Shown: in pieces, positions 7,918-17,560 of the stretch
Numbering within the stretch: the first letter of the stretch is position 1
Layout: each line of letters opens with the position of its first letter
DNA from: Longimycelium tulufanense
GTDB lineage: Bacteria; Actinomycetota; Actinomycetes; Mycobacteriales; Pseudonocardiaceae
NCBI RefSeq assembly: GCF_014645795.1
Contig: NZ_BMMK01000042.1
Coordinates: 1 to 43,424 of the forward strand
DNA length: 43,424 bases
Direction: 5' to 3'
Notes under the pieces: generated by a model
What the model was told of the DNA's origin: nothing
Seen by the model: the letters and a program-made list of their open reading frames with translations, nothing else
The model's database searches: none
Translations under genes and position numbers: made by a program

Positions 7918-9542
7918 CGGATGTGACGACGATGGGCCGCAAGACCACGCTGCTGCTCGGGGGCCGGATCTACTCCCCGGCCGCCCCCGACGCCACCGCG
8001 ATGGCCGTGGTGGACGGGGTGGTGGCCTGGGTCGGCCAGGACACGGTTGGCCAGGCCCTGCACCCCGACGCCGACGAGGTGGTGTGGCTGGAGGGGGCGT
8101 TCGTGGCGCCGGCCTTCGTCGACGCCCACGTGCACGCCACCGCCACCGGGCTGCAGCTGACCGGCCTCGACCTGGCCGGATGCACCTCGCTGGCCGAGTG
8201 CCTGCGGCGGCTGCGCACCCACGTGCACGCCCATCCCGGCGAGCCGGTGTGGGGCCACGGCTGGGACGAGACCGCCTGGCCGGAGGGTCGCCCACCCACG
8301 CGTGCCGAGATCGACCAGGCCGCCAACGGCGCCGCCGTGTACCTGTCGCGGATCGACGTCCACTCCGCGCTGGCCAGCACCGCGCTGCGGGAACGCGCCC
8401 CCCGGGCCGGCCAGGCCGCCGGCTTCGCCGCCGAGGGCCCACTGTCCCGCCAGGCCCACCACGAGGTGCGGCGCGCCGCCCTGGCCGCGCTCACCGACGT
8501 CCAGCGACGCACCGCCCAACGGGCGTTCCTGCGTCGGGCCGCCGCGCACGGGGTGGCCTGCGTGCACGAGTGCGCCGGCCCGGAGATCTCCGGCGCCGAG
8601 GACCTGGCCGCGCTGCTGGCGCTGGCCCGGGCCGGGGACCTGCCCGAGGTGGTCGGTTACTGGGGCGAGATCGGCGGGTGGGAGACTGCCCGTGCCCTGG
8701 GCGCCCACGGCCTGGCCGGCGACCTGTTCGTCGACGGGGCACTCGGCTCGCGCACCGCGGCCCTGCACCAGCCCTACGCGGATGCCCCCGACACCTGCGG
8801 GGCGCTGTACCTGAAGGCCGCGGAGATCACCGACCACGTCGTGGAGTGCACCCGCGCCGGCGTGCAGGCCGGCTTCCACGTCATCGGCGACGCCGCGATG
8901 ACCGAGGTCGTGGAGGGATTCACCCACGCCGAGCAGGTGGTCGGGCGCCCCGCACTGGCCGCGGCACACCACCGCCTGGAACACGTCGAGATGATCACCG
9001 CCGACCAGGCCGCCCGCCTGGCCGCCTGGGGCGTGGTCGCCTCGGTCCAGCCCCTGTTCGACGCCGCCTGGGGCGGTGCGGAGGGCATGTACGCCCAGCG
9101 GCTGGGGCTGCCGCGCGGCAGCAGCCTCAATCCGTGGGCTCCGATGGCCGCCCACGGCGTGACACTGGCATTGGGCTCCGACGCCCCGGTGACCGAACTC
9201 GACCCGTGGGCGGCCGTGCGCGCGGCGGTGCACCACCGCACCACCGGGTCGGGCCTGTCCCCACGGGCGGCCTTCACCGCCCACACCCGGGGCGGGTGGC
9301 GCGCGGCGGGCGTGGACGACGGGACGACCGGCACATTGCTGCCCGGGGCCCCCGCCACCTACGCGGTCTGGGACGCCGGGGACCTGGTGGTGGCCGCCCC
9401 GGACGCGCGGGTGCGGCGCTGGTCGACCGACCCGCGTTCGCGGGTGCCGGCGTTGCCCGTGCTGGAACCCGGGGTGGCATTGCCCCGCTGCCGGCGCACG
9501 GTGCTGCGCGGGCGGGTGATCTACGAACGGGAGGAGCGGTGA
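7914..9542 (+). CDS. YtcJ-type metal-dependent amidohydrolase in the lysine operon
   Basis: A 542-residue protein of the amidohydrolase-3 group (TIM-barrel metal hydrolases acting on amides, imides or cyclic ureas). Metal ligands are visible: HVH at 72-74 in FVDAHVHATATG, a His in GFHVIGDAAMTEV, a His in HHRLEHVEMI and an Asp in LALGSDAPVTELDPW. A beta-sandwich domain flanks both ends (RKTTLLLGGRIYSP at the start, VLRGRVIYE at the end). The start GTG overlaps the kdd stop by 4 bases and the stop is 1 base from kamD, so it is firmly part of the operon. It takes the position where kce is often found in other bacteria, but is unrelated to Kce. No such hydrolase is part of the textbook pathway. 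It might act on a cyclised or acylated intermediate, but that is only a guess. Confidence 0.85.
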   Translation: MTDVTTMGRKTTLLLGGRIYSPAAPDATAMAVVDGVVAWVGQDTVGQALHPDADEVVWLEGAFVAPAFVDAHVHATATGLQLTGLDLAGCTSLAECLRRLRTHVHAHPGEPVWGHGWDETAWPEGRPPTRAEIDQAANGAAVYLSRIDVHSALASTALRERAPRAGQAAGFAAEGPLSRQAHHEVRRAALAALTDVQRRTAQRAFLRRAAAHGVACVHECAGPEISGAEDLAALLALARAGDLPEVVGYWGEIGGWETARALGAHGLAGDLFVDGALGSRTAALHQPYADAPDTCGALYLKAAEITDHVVECTRAGVQAGFHVIGDAAMTEVVEGFTHAEQVVGRPALAAAHHRLEHVEMITADQAARLAAWGVVASVQPLFDAAWGGAEGMYAQRLGLPRGSSLNPWAPMAAHGVTLALGSDAPVTELDPWAAVRAAVHHRTTGSGLSPRAAFTAHTRGGWRAAGVDDGTTGTLLPGAPATYAVWDAGDLVVAAPDARVRRWSTDPRSRVPALPVLEPGVALPRCRRTVLRGRVIYEREER

Positions 9543-9543
9543 C

Positions 9544-11118
9544 ATGACCGTGCTGGAGCTGGACCCGGGGCTGGTGCGGCGGGCCCGGCAGATGGCGGCC
9601 CGCGCTGCCGACCCGGTGATCGCTCTGGCCCGCGCGCACACCACCGTTGCGGTGGAGCGGGCCGCGCTGCGGCTGGCCGGCATCACCGGCGCCGACACCA
9701 CCTACCGCTCCGGCGACGTGCCGTGGGTGAACCGGGTGGTGGACACGGTGCGCGAGCACTGCGGCCTGCAGCACGGGGTGGCGGTGCCGGCCTTCCACGC
9801 ACTGGCCGAGCACGACCTGGCCAGCCTCACCGAGCTGGCCGAGGCCACCGCAGCCGGGCAGGTCCGCTTCACCGTCCCCACCGGACGCGCCCGCACCCGG
9901 GCGGCCCGGGCCGCGCGCACCGCGATCGCGCGTGGGCTGCGCCAGGTGGACCGCGCCCGTACCCGGCGGGACAAGCTCATCGCGCGCTGGGGCGATCCGC
10001 CGCAGCGGCCGTGGATCTATCTGATCGTGGCCACCGGCGACATCGACGAGGACGTCGTGCAGGCCGCCAACGCCGCCCGCGCCGGTGCCGACATCATCGC
10101 GGTGATCCGCTCCACCGGACAGTCGCTGTTGGACTACGTCCCCGAGGGCGCGACCCACCACGGTTTCGCCGGTACCTATGCCACGCAGGAAAACTTCCGC
10201 ATCATGCGGGCCGCCATGGACGAGGTGAGCAAGGAGGTCGGCCGCTACATCCGGGTCACCAACTACGCCTCCGGGCTGTGCATGCCCGAGATGGCGGTGC
10301 TGGCCGGCCTGGAACGGCTGGACATGATGCTCAACGACTCCATGTACGGGATCCTCTTCCGTGACATCAACCCGATCCGTACCTTCGTCGACCAGCGCTT
10401 CTCCCGGCAGGTGCACGCCCGCGCCGGAATCATCATCAACACCGGCGAGGACAACTACCTCACCACCGCCGACGCGGTGGAGGCCGCCCACACCGTCACC
10501 GTGTCCCAGCTGCTCAACGAGCGTTTCGCGCACGAGGCCGGGCTGGCCGACGGGCAGCTGGGGCTGGGACACGCCTTCGAGATCAACCCCGAGCTGCCCG
10601 AGTCGTTCCGGCTGGAACTGGCGCACGCGTTGCTGGCCCGCTCGCTGTTCCCGGACGCCCCGTTGAAGTGGATGCCGCCCACCAAGCACATGACCGGCGA
10701 CGTGTTCCGCGGCTATCTGCTGGACGGGTTCTTCAACCTCGCCGGTGTCCTCACCGGACAGAGCATCCTGCTGGTCGGCATGATGACCGAGGCCGTGGTG
10801 ACCCCGTTCTTGTCCGACCGCGACCTGGCCCTGGCCAACGTGCGCTACGTGCTGAACGCGGCCGGCAAGCTCGCCGAGGACTTCACGCCCGAACCGGATG
10901 GGTTCATCGCCAAGCGTGCCCAGCAGGTGCTCTCCGAAGCGGTCGACTTGTTGGAGCGCATCGTCGACGACGGGCTGCTGGATGCCATCGCCGACGGCAC
11001 CTTCGGGTTGATGCGCCGTCCCGCCGAGGGCGGCAAGGGCCACGACGGCGTGGTGGAGAAGGCCGAGGACTACTGCAACCCGGCCGTGGACCTGCTCGAG
11101 GAAGGGGCCACGCGATGA
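9544..11118 (+). CDS. kamD: Beta-lysine/D-lysine 5,6-aminomutase alpha subunit (KamD)
   Basis: A 524-residue subunit of the adenosylcobalamin- and PLP-dependent mutase that moves the terminal amino group of beta-lysine to C5, giving 3,5-diaminohexanoate. The family pattern is clear: [52 protein letters not shown] and [19 protein letters not shown] (the TIM barrel carrying the cofactors). The length matches the family. The ATG has GGAGG 11 bases upstream, and the gene follows the amidohydrolase stop by 1 base. Its stop overlaps the kamE start as ATGA, so the two subunits are made together. No KamB/KamC-type reactivation factors are seen nearby. Confidence 0.93.
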   Translation: MTVLELDPGLVRRARQMAARAADPVIALARAHTTVAVERAALRLAGITGADTTYRSGDVPWVNRVVDTVREHCGLQHGVAVPAFHALAEHDLASLTELAEATAAGQVRFTVPTGRARTRAARAARTAIARGLRQVDRARTRRDKLIARWGDPPQRPWIYLIVATGDIDEDVVQAANAARAGADIIAVIRSTGQSLLDYVPEGATHHGFAGTYATQENFRIMRAAMDEVSKEVGRYIRVTNYASGLCMPEMAVLAGLERLDMMLNDSMYGILFRDINPIRTFVDQRFSRQVHARAGIIINTGEDNYLTTADAVEAAHTVTVSQLLNERFAHEAGLADGQLGLGHAFEINPELPESFRLELAHALLARSLFPDAPLKWMPPTKHMTGDVFRGYLLDGFFNLAGVLTGQSILLVGMMTEAVVTPFLSDRDLALANVRYVLNAAGKLAEDFTPEPDGFIAKRAQQVLSEAVDLLERIVDDGLLDAIADGTFGLMRRPAEGGKGHDGVVEKAEDYCNPAVDLLEEGATR

Positions 11119-11915
11119 CCATGACCCTCGACGGAGACCGTCCCGACGTCACACCCGCCGCCCGCGAGAACCGCAGGCGGTACGTGCGGCCCTACGGCGA
11201 CACCACCGGCGACGGCATGGTGCAGGTGTCGTTCACCCTGCCCATTCCGCACGGGCCCCACGCCGAGGGCGCTGCCCAGCAGCTGGCGGCCAAGATGGGC
11301 CTGGACCCGGCGTTGGTCGTGCACTCCCACCCGATCGGCACCGACTTCACCTTCTTCGTGGTCTACGGGTCGGTCACGCACCTGGTGGATCTCGACGAGG
11401 TGCACGTCGTGGAACGCGAGTACCCGCTGCTGACCCCCGGCGAGATCAATGCCGCGGTGAAGAAGGCGTTGCGGCGCAAGCTCGTCGTGGTCGGCGCCTG
11501 TATCGGCACCGACGCCCACACCGTCGGGATCGACGCCATCCTCAACATCAAGGGCTTCGCCGGCGAGAAGGGACTGGAGTACTACCGCGAGCTGAAGGTG
11601 GTCAACCTCGGCGCGCAGGTGTCGGTGCCCGAGTTGGTCAAGCGGGCCCGTGCGGACAAGGCCGACGCTGTACTGGTATCCCAGGTGGTCACCCAGCGCG
11701 ACGCACACATCCTCAACACCCGGGAGATGGCCGCGGCCTTCCGGGAGGCGATGGGGGAGCGGCGGCCGCTGCTGGTGGCCGGTGGTCCCCGCTTCGACCC
11801 GCGGATGGCCGACGAGCTCGGCGTGGACCGCGTGTTCGGCCGTGGTACCACCCCCGGCGAGGTGGCCAGCTACCTCGTGCACGCCCTGACGACGCAACGA
11901 AAGGCGCTGGTGTGA
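11115..11915 (+). CDS. kamE: Beta-lysine/D-lysine 5,6-aminomutase beta subunit (KamE), B12-binding
   Basis: A 266-residue small subunit with a dimerisation domain (about 1-110) and a B12-binding Rossmann domain (about 120-262). The cobalamin motif DxHxxG is DAHTVG, with Asp133 and the cobalt-ligand His135. Lys146 in LNIKGFAG lies 11 residues after that His, exactly where the PLP-binding lysine (Lys144) lies in the clostridial enzyme. The Rossmann core continues as [18 protein letters not shown] and [17 protein letters not shown]. The gene starts inside the kamD stop (ATGA), and its stop overlaps kal (GTGA). All key residues are present, so an active KamDE complex is expected. Confidence 0.93.
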   Translation: MTMTLDGDRPDVTPAARENRRRYVRPYGDTTGDGMVQVSFTLPIPHGPHAEGAAQQLAAKMGLDPALVVHSHPIGTDFTFFVVYGSVTHLVDLDEVHVVEREYPLLTPGEINAAVKKALRRKLVVVGACIGTDAHTVGIDAILNIKGFAGEKGLEYYRELKVVNLGAQVSVPELVKRARADKADAVLVSQVVTQRDAHILNTREMAAAFREAMGERRPLLVAGGPRFDPRMADELGVDRVFGRGTTPGEVASYLVHALTTQRKALV

Positions 11916-12307
11916 GTTCCCTGGTGGAAGGTTTCTCCGTCACTCACCGTCGGTACGTGCCACATGCGCACGTTCACTACGGCGGCAACCTCGTCGACGG
12001 CGCCTACAGCCTGGGCCTGTTCGGTGACGTGGCCACCGAGCTGTGCATTCACACCGACGGCGACGAGGGCTTGTTCGCCGGCTACGACCAGGTCGAGTTC
12101 GTCGCCCCCGTACTGGCCGGTGACGTCATCGAGGCCACCGCCACGCTCACCCGGATCGGCACCCGGTCCCGCGGCTTGAGCTTCGAGGCGCGGGTGGTGT
12201 GCCGGTCCACCCCGGACCGCGGGCCCTCCGCGGCGCAGGTGCTGGCCGAACCGCTGGTGGTCACCCGCGCCCGGGGCACGGTCGTCGTTCCTCCACAAGG
12301 GAGCTGA
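11912..12307 (+). CDS. kal: 3-aminobutyryl-CoA ammonia-lyase (Kal), hotdog fold
   Basis: A 131-residue single hotdog-fold protein. In lysine fermentation Kal removes ammonia from L-3-aminobutyryl-CoA to give crotonyl-CoA. Family features seen are the [20 protein letters not shown] segment, [20 protein letters not shown] and a beta strand [14 protein letters not shown]. The length is close to the known fusobacterial enzyme. The start GTG overlaps the kamE stop by 4 bases, so it is the last gene of the operon. The CoA substrate needs Kce upstream, which is not in this window and must be encoded elsewhere or replaced. A strong hairpin follows the gene. Confidence 0.87.
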   Translation: MSSLVEGFSVTHRRYVPHAHVHYGGNLVDGAYSLGLFGDVATELCIHTDGDEGLFAGYDQVEFVAPVLAGDVIEATATLTRIGTRSRGLSFEARVVCRSTPDRGPSAAQVLAEPLVVTRARGTVVVPPQGS

Positions 12308-12343
12308 GCGAGCGAGTCCCCGTTCCCGGGGCTTTCCGGCCGA

Positions 12344-12380
12344 CCCCGGTGGATAGTCCATACTGGACCATCCACCGGGG
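12344..12380. terminator. Hairpin terminator between kal and the methyltransferase
   Basis: Arms CCCCGGTGGATAGTCCA and TGGACCATCCACCGGGG pair over 17 bp with one mismatch and a 3-base loop (TAC). It lies between two converging genes and has no long T run on either side, so it probably works as a bidirectional hairpin terminator of the actinobacterial type. Confidence 0.75.
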
Positions 12381-12433
12381 TGTCCGCTGGCCCGGGCCCC
12401 GGCGGACATGTCGACCAGGGCCGGCTCACACGG

Positions 12434-13192
12434 TCACGAAGTCCGGTGGCCGAGGGTGAACACGAAGCGGTCGGTGAACTCCAGCGGGTCCGCGGGGTTC
12501 TGCTCGGCGATCTCGGCCAAGCCACGCTCGAGCTCTTCGTCGGAGAAGGTGGACAGCACCGACATCCAGCGGTTGGCCACCAGCTGCAACCACCGCTCCC
12601 GCTCGATGGTCACCGGGAACTCCTCCACGGTGGTGGTCACCGTCAGCCCGGCCCGGCGCAGCGCGGCGGCCACCGTCTCCGCCTCGGGCTGCAGGGCCGC
12701 GAAGCGTTCCCAGGCGGCCCGGAACAGCGGGTAGTCGAGCTTCACCGGGGTCGCGACGACCAGGATGCGACCGTCGGGCGCCAGCCGGTTGGCCAGGCCG
12801 GTCAGGGTCTGGTCCAGGTCGGCGAAGTGGTGGACAGCCTCCTTGATCAGGATGGTGTCGAAGGCCGGACACGGCAACGCCACCCGTCCGGCCGCCACGT
12901 CCTCGGCCGTGGCCTGCAGGGGATGGAGGCGAGGGTCGCGGGGCAGACGCGCCAGCATGGCCGCCGAGGGGTCGATGCACACCAGGGGTGTGTGCTCGGT
13001 GGCAAACGGCAGCAGGCGGCGCAGGAACAGGCCGGTACCGGCGCCGATGTCGGCCATCCACCCACCGGGGCGGGGGAGCAGCCGACGGCGGATGTGGTCT
13101 GCCATCCAGTCCAGGTAGGCGGGGCGGTGGCCCCATGTCTCGTTGTAGGTGTCCGCAAGCCGGTCGTAGTGCTGCTGGAGCTGTTCTTCCAC
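12434..13192 (-). CDS. Class I SAM-dependent methyltransferase
   Basis: A 252-residue cytoplasmic methyltransferase. Motif I is ADIGAGTGLFLRRL (about 47-60). The second strand ends in VCIDPSAAML, and motif IV-like DTILIKEAVHHFADL follows. No substrate domain is recognisable; the C-terminal half (FPVTIERERWLQLVANRW) is a helical lid as in methyltransferase-11 and -25 members. The start is GTG with GGAAGG 12 bases upstream. It converges on the lysine operon and is separated from it by the terminator, so it need not take part in lysine breakdown. Confidence 0.8.
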   Translation of the reverse strand: MEEQLQQHYDRLADTYNETWGHRPAYLDWMADHIRRRLLPRPGGWMADIGAGTGLFLRRLLPFATEHTPLVCIDPSAAMLARLPRDPRLHPLQATAEDVAAGRVALPCPAFDTILIKEAVHHFADLDQTLTGLANRLAPDGRILVVATPVKLDYPLFRAAWERFAALQPEAETVAAALRRAGLTVTTTVEEFPVTIERERWLQLVANRWMSVLSTFSDEELERGLAEIAEQNPADPLEFTDRFVFTLGHRTS

Positions 13193-13535
13193 CTGGGACG
13201 TTCACCTTCCGCACGGGGTCGGGCCGGTCCGGTGACCATGTCATCACCTGCACGGCTGTACGCAGCAAGAATGGCGTGTGGTGACCGATCTCCACCACTC
13301 GAGCGCCCGCCAGTCGGGTGATGTCCGTCCGGATGGAGAGAACAGTGTGCATCCGGGCGGTGTGCCCACTACGGTTCCGTGCCCACGACCGCGGCCTGGG
13401 GAATGGAGTGGACGCTCCGGCGGGCCATGTGGGTCAGCTCCGGCGTCCCGGGATGCCGGGCAGCCCCGGGCACACCACCGTCGGGGGAGGTTCCGCCGAT
13501 CTCGGCGACCAGTGGCGACCAGGATGCCGGTGCTC
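13193..13535. other. 343-bp gap, no gene seen
   Basis: It lies between the EamA gene end and the methyltransferase start. Open frames crossing it have no recognisable domain and no RBS. It presumably holds the methyltransferase promoter (minus strand), but no box pair is convincing. Confidence 0.5.
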
Positions 13536-14474
13536 CTACCGACGAGCGATGAGCGCCAGGAGGCCCACGCCGATGAGCCCGGCGCCGATCCAGGACCACA
13601 CGCCCAGCCGCTCACCCACGACGAGGACGCTGAGCACCGCCGCCACGACCGGTTCGACCAAACTCAACGTCGTCGCCGTGCTGGCGCCGACGTGCCGCAG
13701 CCCGGCCCCGAACAGCACGTAGGCCAGGCCCATCGGCACCACCGCGAGATACCCGGCGACCAGCGCACCCGAGGTGGTACTCCACAACTCTTCTCCGGTG
13801 AGCGCGAACACCGGAAGCAACAGGATCGATCCCATCCCGAACAGCAGGCCCATCACGCCGCGGGAGGGGTGCCCGGCCTGGATGAGCCGCCGTGCGGCAT
13901 AGGAGTAGCCCGCATAGGTGGCGCCAGCCACCAGCCCGAGGACGACCCCCACCAGGACCGGCAGGGCCGCGCCGCCCTGCGGGCCGGCATGCCCACCGAG
14001 CACGAGCAAAATCGTCCCCACCGCGGAGATCGCGGTGGCCACTGCCCAGCGGCTGTCCAGGCGCACCCCCTCCAGGAGGCGCTCGAGCAGGGCCGCGAAC
14101 ACCGGGGAGGAGCCGATGGACACCACGGTGCCGATGGCGACCCCGGCATAGGCCATCGAGGAGTAGAAGGCCAACGGGTACACCGCGATGGCCGCCGCAC
14201 CCGGCAGTGCGACCACGAGCATTCCCCGGCCCATACGTAGGAGGGCCGCACAGCGCGGCGCGAGCAGCGCCAAGATCAGGCCACCGAGTCCCATCGTCGC
14301 CGAACCGATTGCGACACCGCTGGCGGCGGGGGGAGCAAACGTGGCCGCGGTGCCCGTCGTGCCCCACAACGTGGCGGCGGCCACGATCGGCAGTGGACCG
14401 CGAGTGAGCTGCGCCGTCGACCGTGCGGGCACGTCACCGGACGAGTGGGCGGCCGGCTTCGTTTGTGTGGACAC
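13536..14474 (-). CDS. EamA/DMT-family transporter (ten-helix exporter)
   Basis: A 312-residue inner-membrane protein of the drug/metabolite transporter superfamily. About ten hydrophobic helices fall into two EamA repeats. The first begins LPIVAAATLWGTTGTAATFA, with AFYSSMAYAGVAIGTVVSIG. The second begins VLVGVVLGLVAGATYAGYSY and ends TLSLVEPVVAAVLSVLVVGE, the classical EamA end motif (E-P-V-x-A-x-L). A hydrophilic 25-residue N-terminus precedes helix 1. The start is GTG with GAGGA upstream. The exported compound cannot be inferred; such proteins often export amino acids or their derivatives. It stands alone. Confidence 0.9.
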   Translation of the reverse strand: MSTQTKPAAHSSGDVPARSTAQLTRGPLPIVAAATLWGTTGTAATFAPPAASGVAIGSATMGLGGLILALLAPRCAALLRMGRGMLVVALPGAAAIAVYPLAFYSSMAYAGVAIGTVVSIGSSPVFAALLERLLEGVRLDSRWAVATAISAVGTILLVLGGHAGPQGGAALPVLVGVVLGLVAGATYAGYSYAARRLIQAGHPSRGVMGLLFGMGSILLLPVFALTGEELWSTTSGALVAGYLAVVPMGLAYVLFGAGLRHVGASTATTLSLVEPVVAAVLSVLVVGERLGVWSWIGAGLIGVGLLALIARR

Positions 14475-14898
14475 GTCGTTCCTCTGTCGACTGGGCTGGA
14501 TCGGGCAAGGTGAACGAAGGCCGAGATGTCACTGCGTGTCAGCCGACATCCGAGATTCAGGCTCGGACCACGGATGGAAGAACAAATCCCCAGGGAAAAC
14601 TCATGAGAAGAGTCTATCGGGTGACGATCATCCCGGCAACGACCGGCGCCCCTTCGCCGCGTACCGGCGTTGAAGCAGGTCGGCGACGCGTGGTGCGCCT
14701 GAATATCGGTCGAATTCTATGTGAACGTCAACCTGGGAGATTTGTGACAGGTCCGACAGAACCTGCCATCGATGATCACCTGAACGGACTATTGTGGCCC
14801 ATTCATTGGATCTATATCCTGACGCCACCGACGGATAGTTGTTACGGTCAGCAATATTATTTTAGCTTCGTAAGGGTCTGGCTCCGAAGGGGATTGAC
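14475..14898. other. 424-bp AT-richer intergenic region with likely divergent promoters
   Basis: No gene is seen. It separates the EamA gene (minus) from the methyltransferase at 14899 (plus). The last 60 bases are strikingly A/T rich for this genome (GCAATATTATTTTAGC), suggesting a promoter or a horizontally gained segment. A TATTAT box lies about 45 bases before the methyltransferase start, but no -35 pairs with it well. Confidence 0.4.
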
Positions 14899-15645
14899 GT
14901 GCTCGAACAGGACGTGGCCGGCACGGCGCTTGTCGCCGAGCCGATGGAGTCTGCGTTCTATGACCCCGACAACTCGTCCGCAATCATGCGGGTGGCTAAC
15001 TTCCCGGACGCCATACTGCCGCTCCTGCAGATGGAGAGCCTGGTGACGCGGGAGACGGCCACCGTCTTCGGCTGTGGCGTCATCGTGGAGATCGGGTGTT
15101 ACGACGGTCGCGCCCTCGAGGTGGCCCGTTTCGCGGGGACCAGGTATCTCGGGATCGACATCAACGAGCACGCCATCTCGATACTGCGCCGTCGTATTCG
15201 CCAGGAAGGTTTGGCGGGCATGGCTGACGCCATCACGGCCAATGTGCTCGAACACCGGAAGTGGAGCGGCGCGGTCGGCGGCGCGAAGCCGTTGTATCTG
15301 TTGCCGTTCAACCTGCTTGGCAACTTCCGTGACCCCAAGCAGATCCTCCAGGCGCTGGCCAGGGTCGGTGGGATAGTTGTCATTTCTGTGTTCAACTCGA
15401 GTCTGGTGGCCACCGAGATTCGCCGATCCTATTACCGGCGATGTGGCGTCGGTGAGTTGCAGGAGATGACGGCGCCGCGGGGAGGGGTGTTGTTCACCGG
15501 AGCGGACGGCTTCTATTCCCAATCGTTCGACGAGGCTGGAATACGTGAGCTTGTCCAGGAGTGCGGTGCAACCCTCCTGCGTTGGGCCACCAACCACATT
15601 GGTCATTGTGCGACGGTGCTTCTCGCTGACACGGCCGCCCAGTGA
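14899..15645 (+). CDS. SAM-dependent methyltransferase-like protein, unknown substrate
   Basis: A 248-residue protein with a class I methyltransferase core. Motif I is VIVEIGCYDGRALEVARFA and the next strand ends YLGIDINEHAIS. LYLLPFNLLGNF and GGIVVISVFNSS follow in the later strands, and the C-terminus has GFYSQSFDEAGIRELVQECG. The first 50 residues (ESAFYDPDNSSAIMRVANFP) are an unfamiliar lead. The start is GTG, with GAAGGGGA 5 bases upstream. It is not in an operon with either neighbour. The codon choice is less GC-biased than in the flanking genes, and the leader is A/T rich; both hint at transfer. Confidence 0.7.
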   Translation: MLEQDVAGTALVAEPMESAFYDPDNSSAIMRVANFPDAILPLLQMESLVTRETATVFGCGVIVEIGCYDGRALEVARFAGTRYLGIDINEHAISILRRRIRQEGLAGMADAITANVLEHRKWSGAVGGAKPLYLLPFNLLGNFRDPKQILQALARVGGIVVISVFNSSLVATEIRRSYYRRCGVGELQEMTAPRGGVLFTGADGFYSQSFDEAGIRELVQECGATLLRWATNHIGHCATVLLADTAAQ

Positions 15646-15861
15646 ACGTTCCCGGGGCGGAAGACGCAACGGATCACCTTCGTGTAGTTTCGTGTAGCGC
15701 CTGAGATGTCTCGGCGCCCCGGCTGTTGTCGTCGGCCCTCAACGGTCCGGCCGGGGCTGGGCCCGACCCGGCACCGGGGGAGATTGAGACCGACCCGGAA
15801 TGACCATGTCGGACAAACTGGTGCGAACCGCGGCGGCCTGGCCGGGCCGTACGCTGGTCAG

Positions 15862-17505
15862 GTGGCCGCACCGACCCTGACGCCGCAGCAGCCTGCGGCT
15901 GATCCCACCCGGACCCGGCGTCGCCGCCTGCCCGGACGGGCAACGTGGGCACGCCTGGCCGCCGCGGCCGCCGGTGGCGTCACCCTGTTCCTGAGCTTCC
16001 CGCCCCGCTCGCTGTGGTGGCTGGCCCCGGTCGGCATCGCCCTGTTCGGGCTGGCCGTATACGGCCGCCGCGCCCGCGCCGGCTTCGGCTACGGCACCCT
16101 GTTCGGCGCGGCCTTCCTCCTCCCGCTGCTGTGGTGGGTCGGCGTCTACGTCGGCTCGCTGGCCCCGCTGGCCCTGGGCGGGGTGGAGGCGTTGTTCTTC
16201 GGCCTGGTCGGGGCCGGGGTGGCCGCCACCTCCCGGCTGCCGGGCGCCCCGGTGTGGGCGGCGGCGATGTGGGTGGCCGGGGAGGCGGCTCGCTCCCGGG
16301 TTCCCTTCGGCGGTTTCCCGTGGGCCAAGCTGGCCTTCGGCCAACCCGAGGGGGCGTTCCTGCCGCTGGTCGCGCTCGGCGGCACCGCCCTGGTCGGCTT
16401 CGCCATCACCCTGTGCGGGTTCGGTGCCGCGGCGCTGGTGCGTCGCCTGGCCACGCGCCCCCGTCGCCCGGCCTGGCGCACCGCGGTGCTGCCCGCGCTG
16501 GCGGTGGTCCTCCCGGTGCTGGCCGGTGCGGCCAGCTGGCCCCTGGTGCGCACCGACGCCGAGGCCGGCACCGCCACCGCCGCCCTGATCCAGGGCAACG
16601 TGCCGCGGGCCGGGCTGGAGTTCAACGCCCAACGCCGCGCGGTCCTGGACAACCACGCCCGCCGCACCGAACAGCTGGCCGCCGACGTGCGCGCCGGCCG
16701 GGTGCCGCAGCCGGACTTCGTGATCTGGCCGGAGAACTCCTCCGACATCGACCCGTTCCGCAACGCCGACGCCTACGCCGTCATCGACCAGGCGGTGCGC
16801 GCGGTGAACGCCCCCACCGCACTGGGCGCCGTCCTGGTCGCATCGGGCGGCAAGTCCCGCAACACCGTGCTGCAGTGGGACCCCGGCACCGGTCCGGTGG
16901 ACACCTACACCAAGCGGCAGCTGCAGCCCTTCGGCGAAACCATGCCGCTGCGGGAGTTCGTGCGCCTGTTCAGCCCCGAAGTGGACCGGGTCGGCTGGGA
17001 GTTCACGCCCGGCCACGAGGCGCGCTCGTTCACCATGGGCCCGGCCAGGGTGGGCTTGGCCACCTGCTACGAGGTCGCCTTCGACAACCGGGTCACCGAC
17101 ACGGTCCGTAGCGGTGCTCAGGTACTGGCCGTGCCGACCAACAACGCCACCTTCGGGGTCACCGACATGACCTACCAGCAGCTGGCGATGTCGCGCGTGC
17201 GGGCCGTCGAGCACGGTCGGACGGTGCTCGTGGCGGCCACCAGCGGGGTCAGCGCGGTGGTGCTGCCCGACGGGACCGTGCAGCACCACACCGGCCTGTT
17301 CACCGCCGATGCGCTGGTGGCGCAGGTGCCGCTACGCACGACGGCTACGCTGGCGACCCGGGTCGGTGCCCTTCCGGAGTGGACGCTGTCCGCGCTGGCG
17401 ATGGCGGCGCTGGGGTGGGTCGTGGCGTGCGCCTTGCTGCGCCGCCCGACCGGCGCCCCGCGGGCGGGCACGGCCGCCACGGCCGGCGACTCGACCACGG
17501 ACTGA
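15862..17505 (+). CDS. lnt: Apolipoprotein N-acyltransferase (Lnt)
   Basis: A 547-residue membrane enzyme that N-acylates the N-terminal diacylglyceryl-cysteine of lipoproteins. About six membrane helices fill residues 30-230, followed by an external nitrilase-like domain. The catalytic triad Glu291 (VIWPENSS), Lys351 ([12 protein letters not shown]) and Cys402 (LATCYEVAF) is complete and spaced as in E. coli Lnt. A last helix (about 515-535) re-enters the membrane. GTG 15862 is chosen because the family-like sequence starts nearby, though no strong RBS is seen; in-frame starts further upstream give atypical sequence. It is followed after 55 bp by the polyprenol-phosphate-mannose synthase gene. 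In M. tuberculosis the two are fused as Ppm1, so the pair is a conserved module. Confidence 0.9.
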   Translation: MAAPTLTPQQPAADPTRTRRRRLPGRATWARLAAAAAGGVTLFLSFPPRSLWWLAPVGIALFGLAVYGRRARAGFGYGTLFGAAFLLPLLWWVGVYVGSLAPLALGGVEALFFGLVGAGVAATSRLPGAPVWAAAMWVAGEAARSRVPFGGFPWAKLAFGQPEGAFLPLVALGGTALVGFAITLCGFGAAALVRRLATRPRRPAWRTAVLPALAVVLPVLAGAASWPLVRTDAEAGTATAALIQGNVPRAGLEFNAQRRAVLDNHARRTEQLAADVRAGRVPQPDFVIWPENSSDIDPFRNADAYAVIDQAVRAVNAPTALGAVLVASGGKSRNTVLQWDPGTGPVDTYTKRQLQPFGETMPLREFVRLFSPEVDRVGWEFTPGHEARSFTMGPARVGLATCYEVAFDNRVTDTVRSGAQVLAVPTNNATFGVTDMTYQQLAMSRVRAVEHGRTVLVAATSGVSAVVLPDGTVQHHTGLFTADALVAQVPLRTTATLATRVGALPEWTLSALAMAALGWVVACALLRRPTGAPRAGTAATAGDSTTD

Positions 17506-17560
17506 CGACCAAGGACGACAGGCGTCCGGCACGGCGCGGTGCCGGCGAGGAGGATCAAGG

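Noticed and set aside
7815-9701. Long minus-strand open frame (628 codons) opposite the amidohydrolase
   Set aside because: It is antisense to a gene with clear catalytic motifs. Its Gly/Gln/His/Arg-rich composition is typical of the complement of GC-biased codons, and it has no domain.
5320-12307. Beta-lysine biosynthesis for an antibiotic (streptothricin or viomycin type)
   Set aside because: KamD, KamE, Kdd and Kal consume beta-lysine, and no peptide synthetase is nearby, so breakdown fits better.
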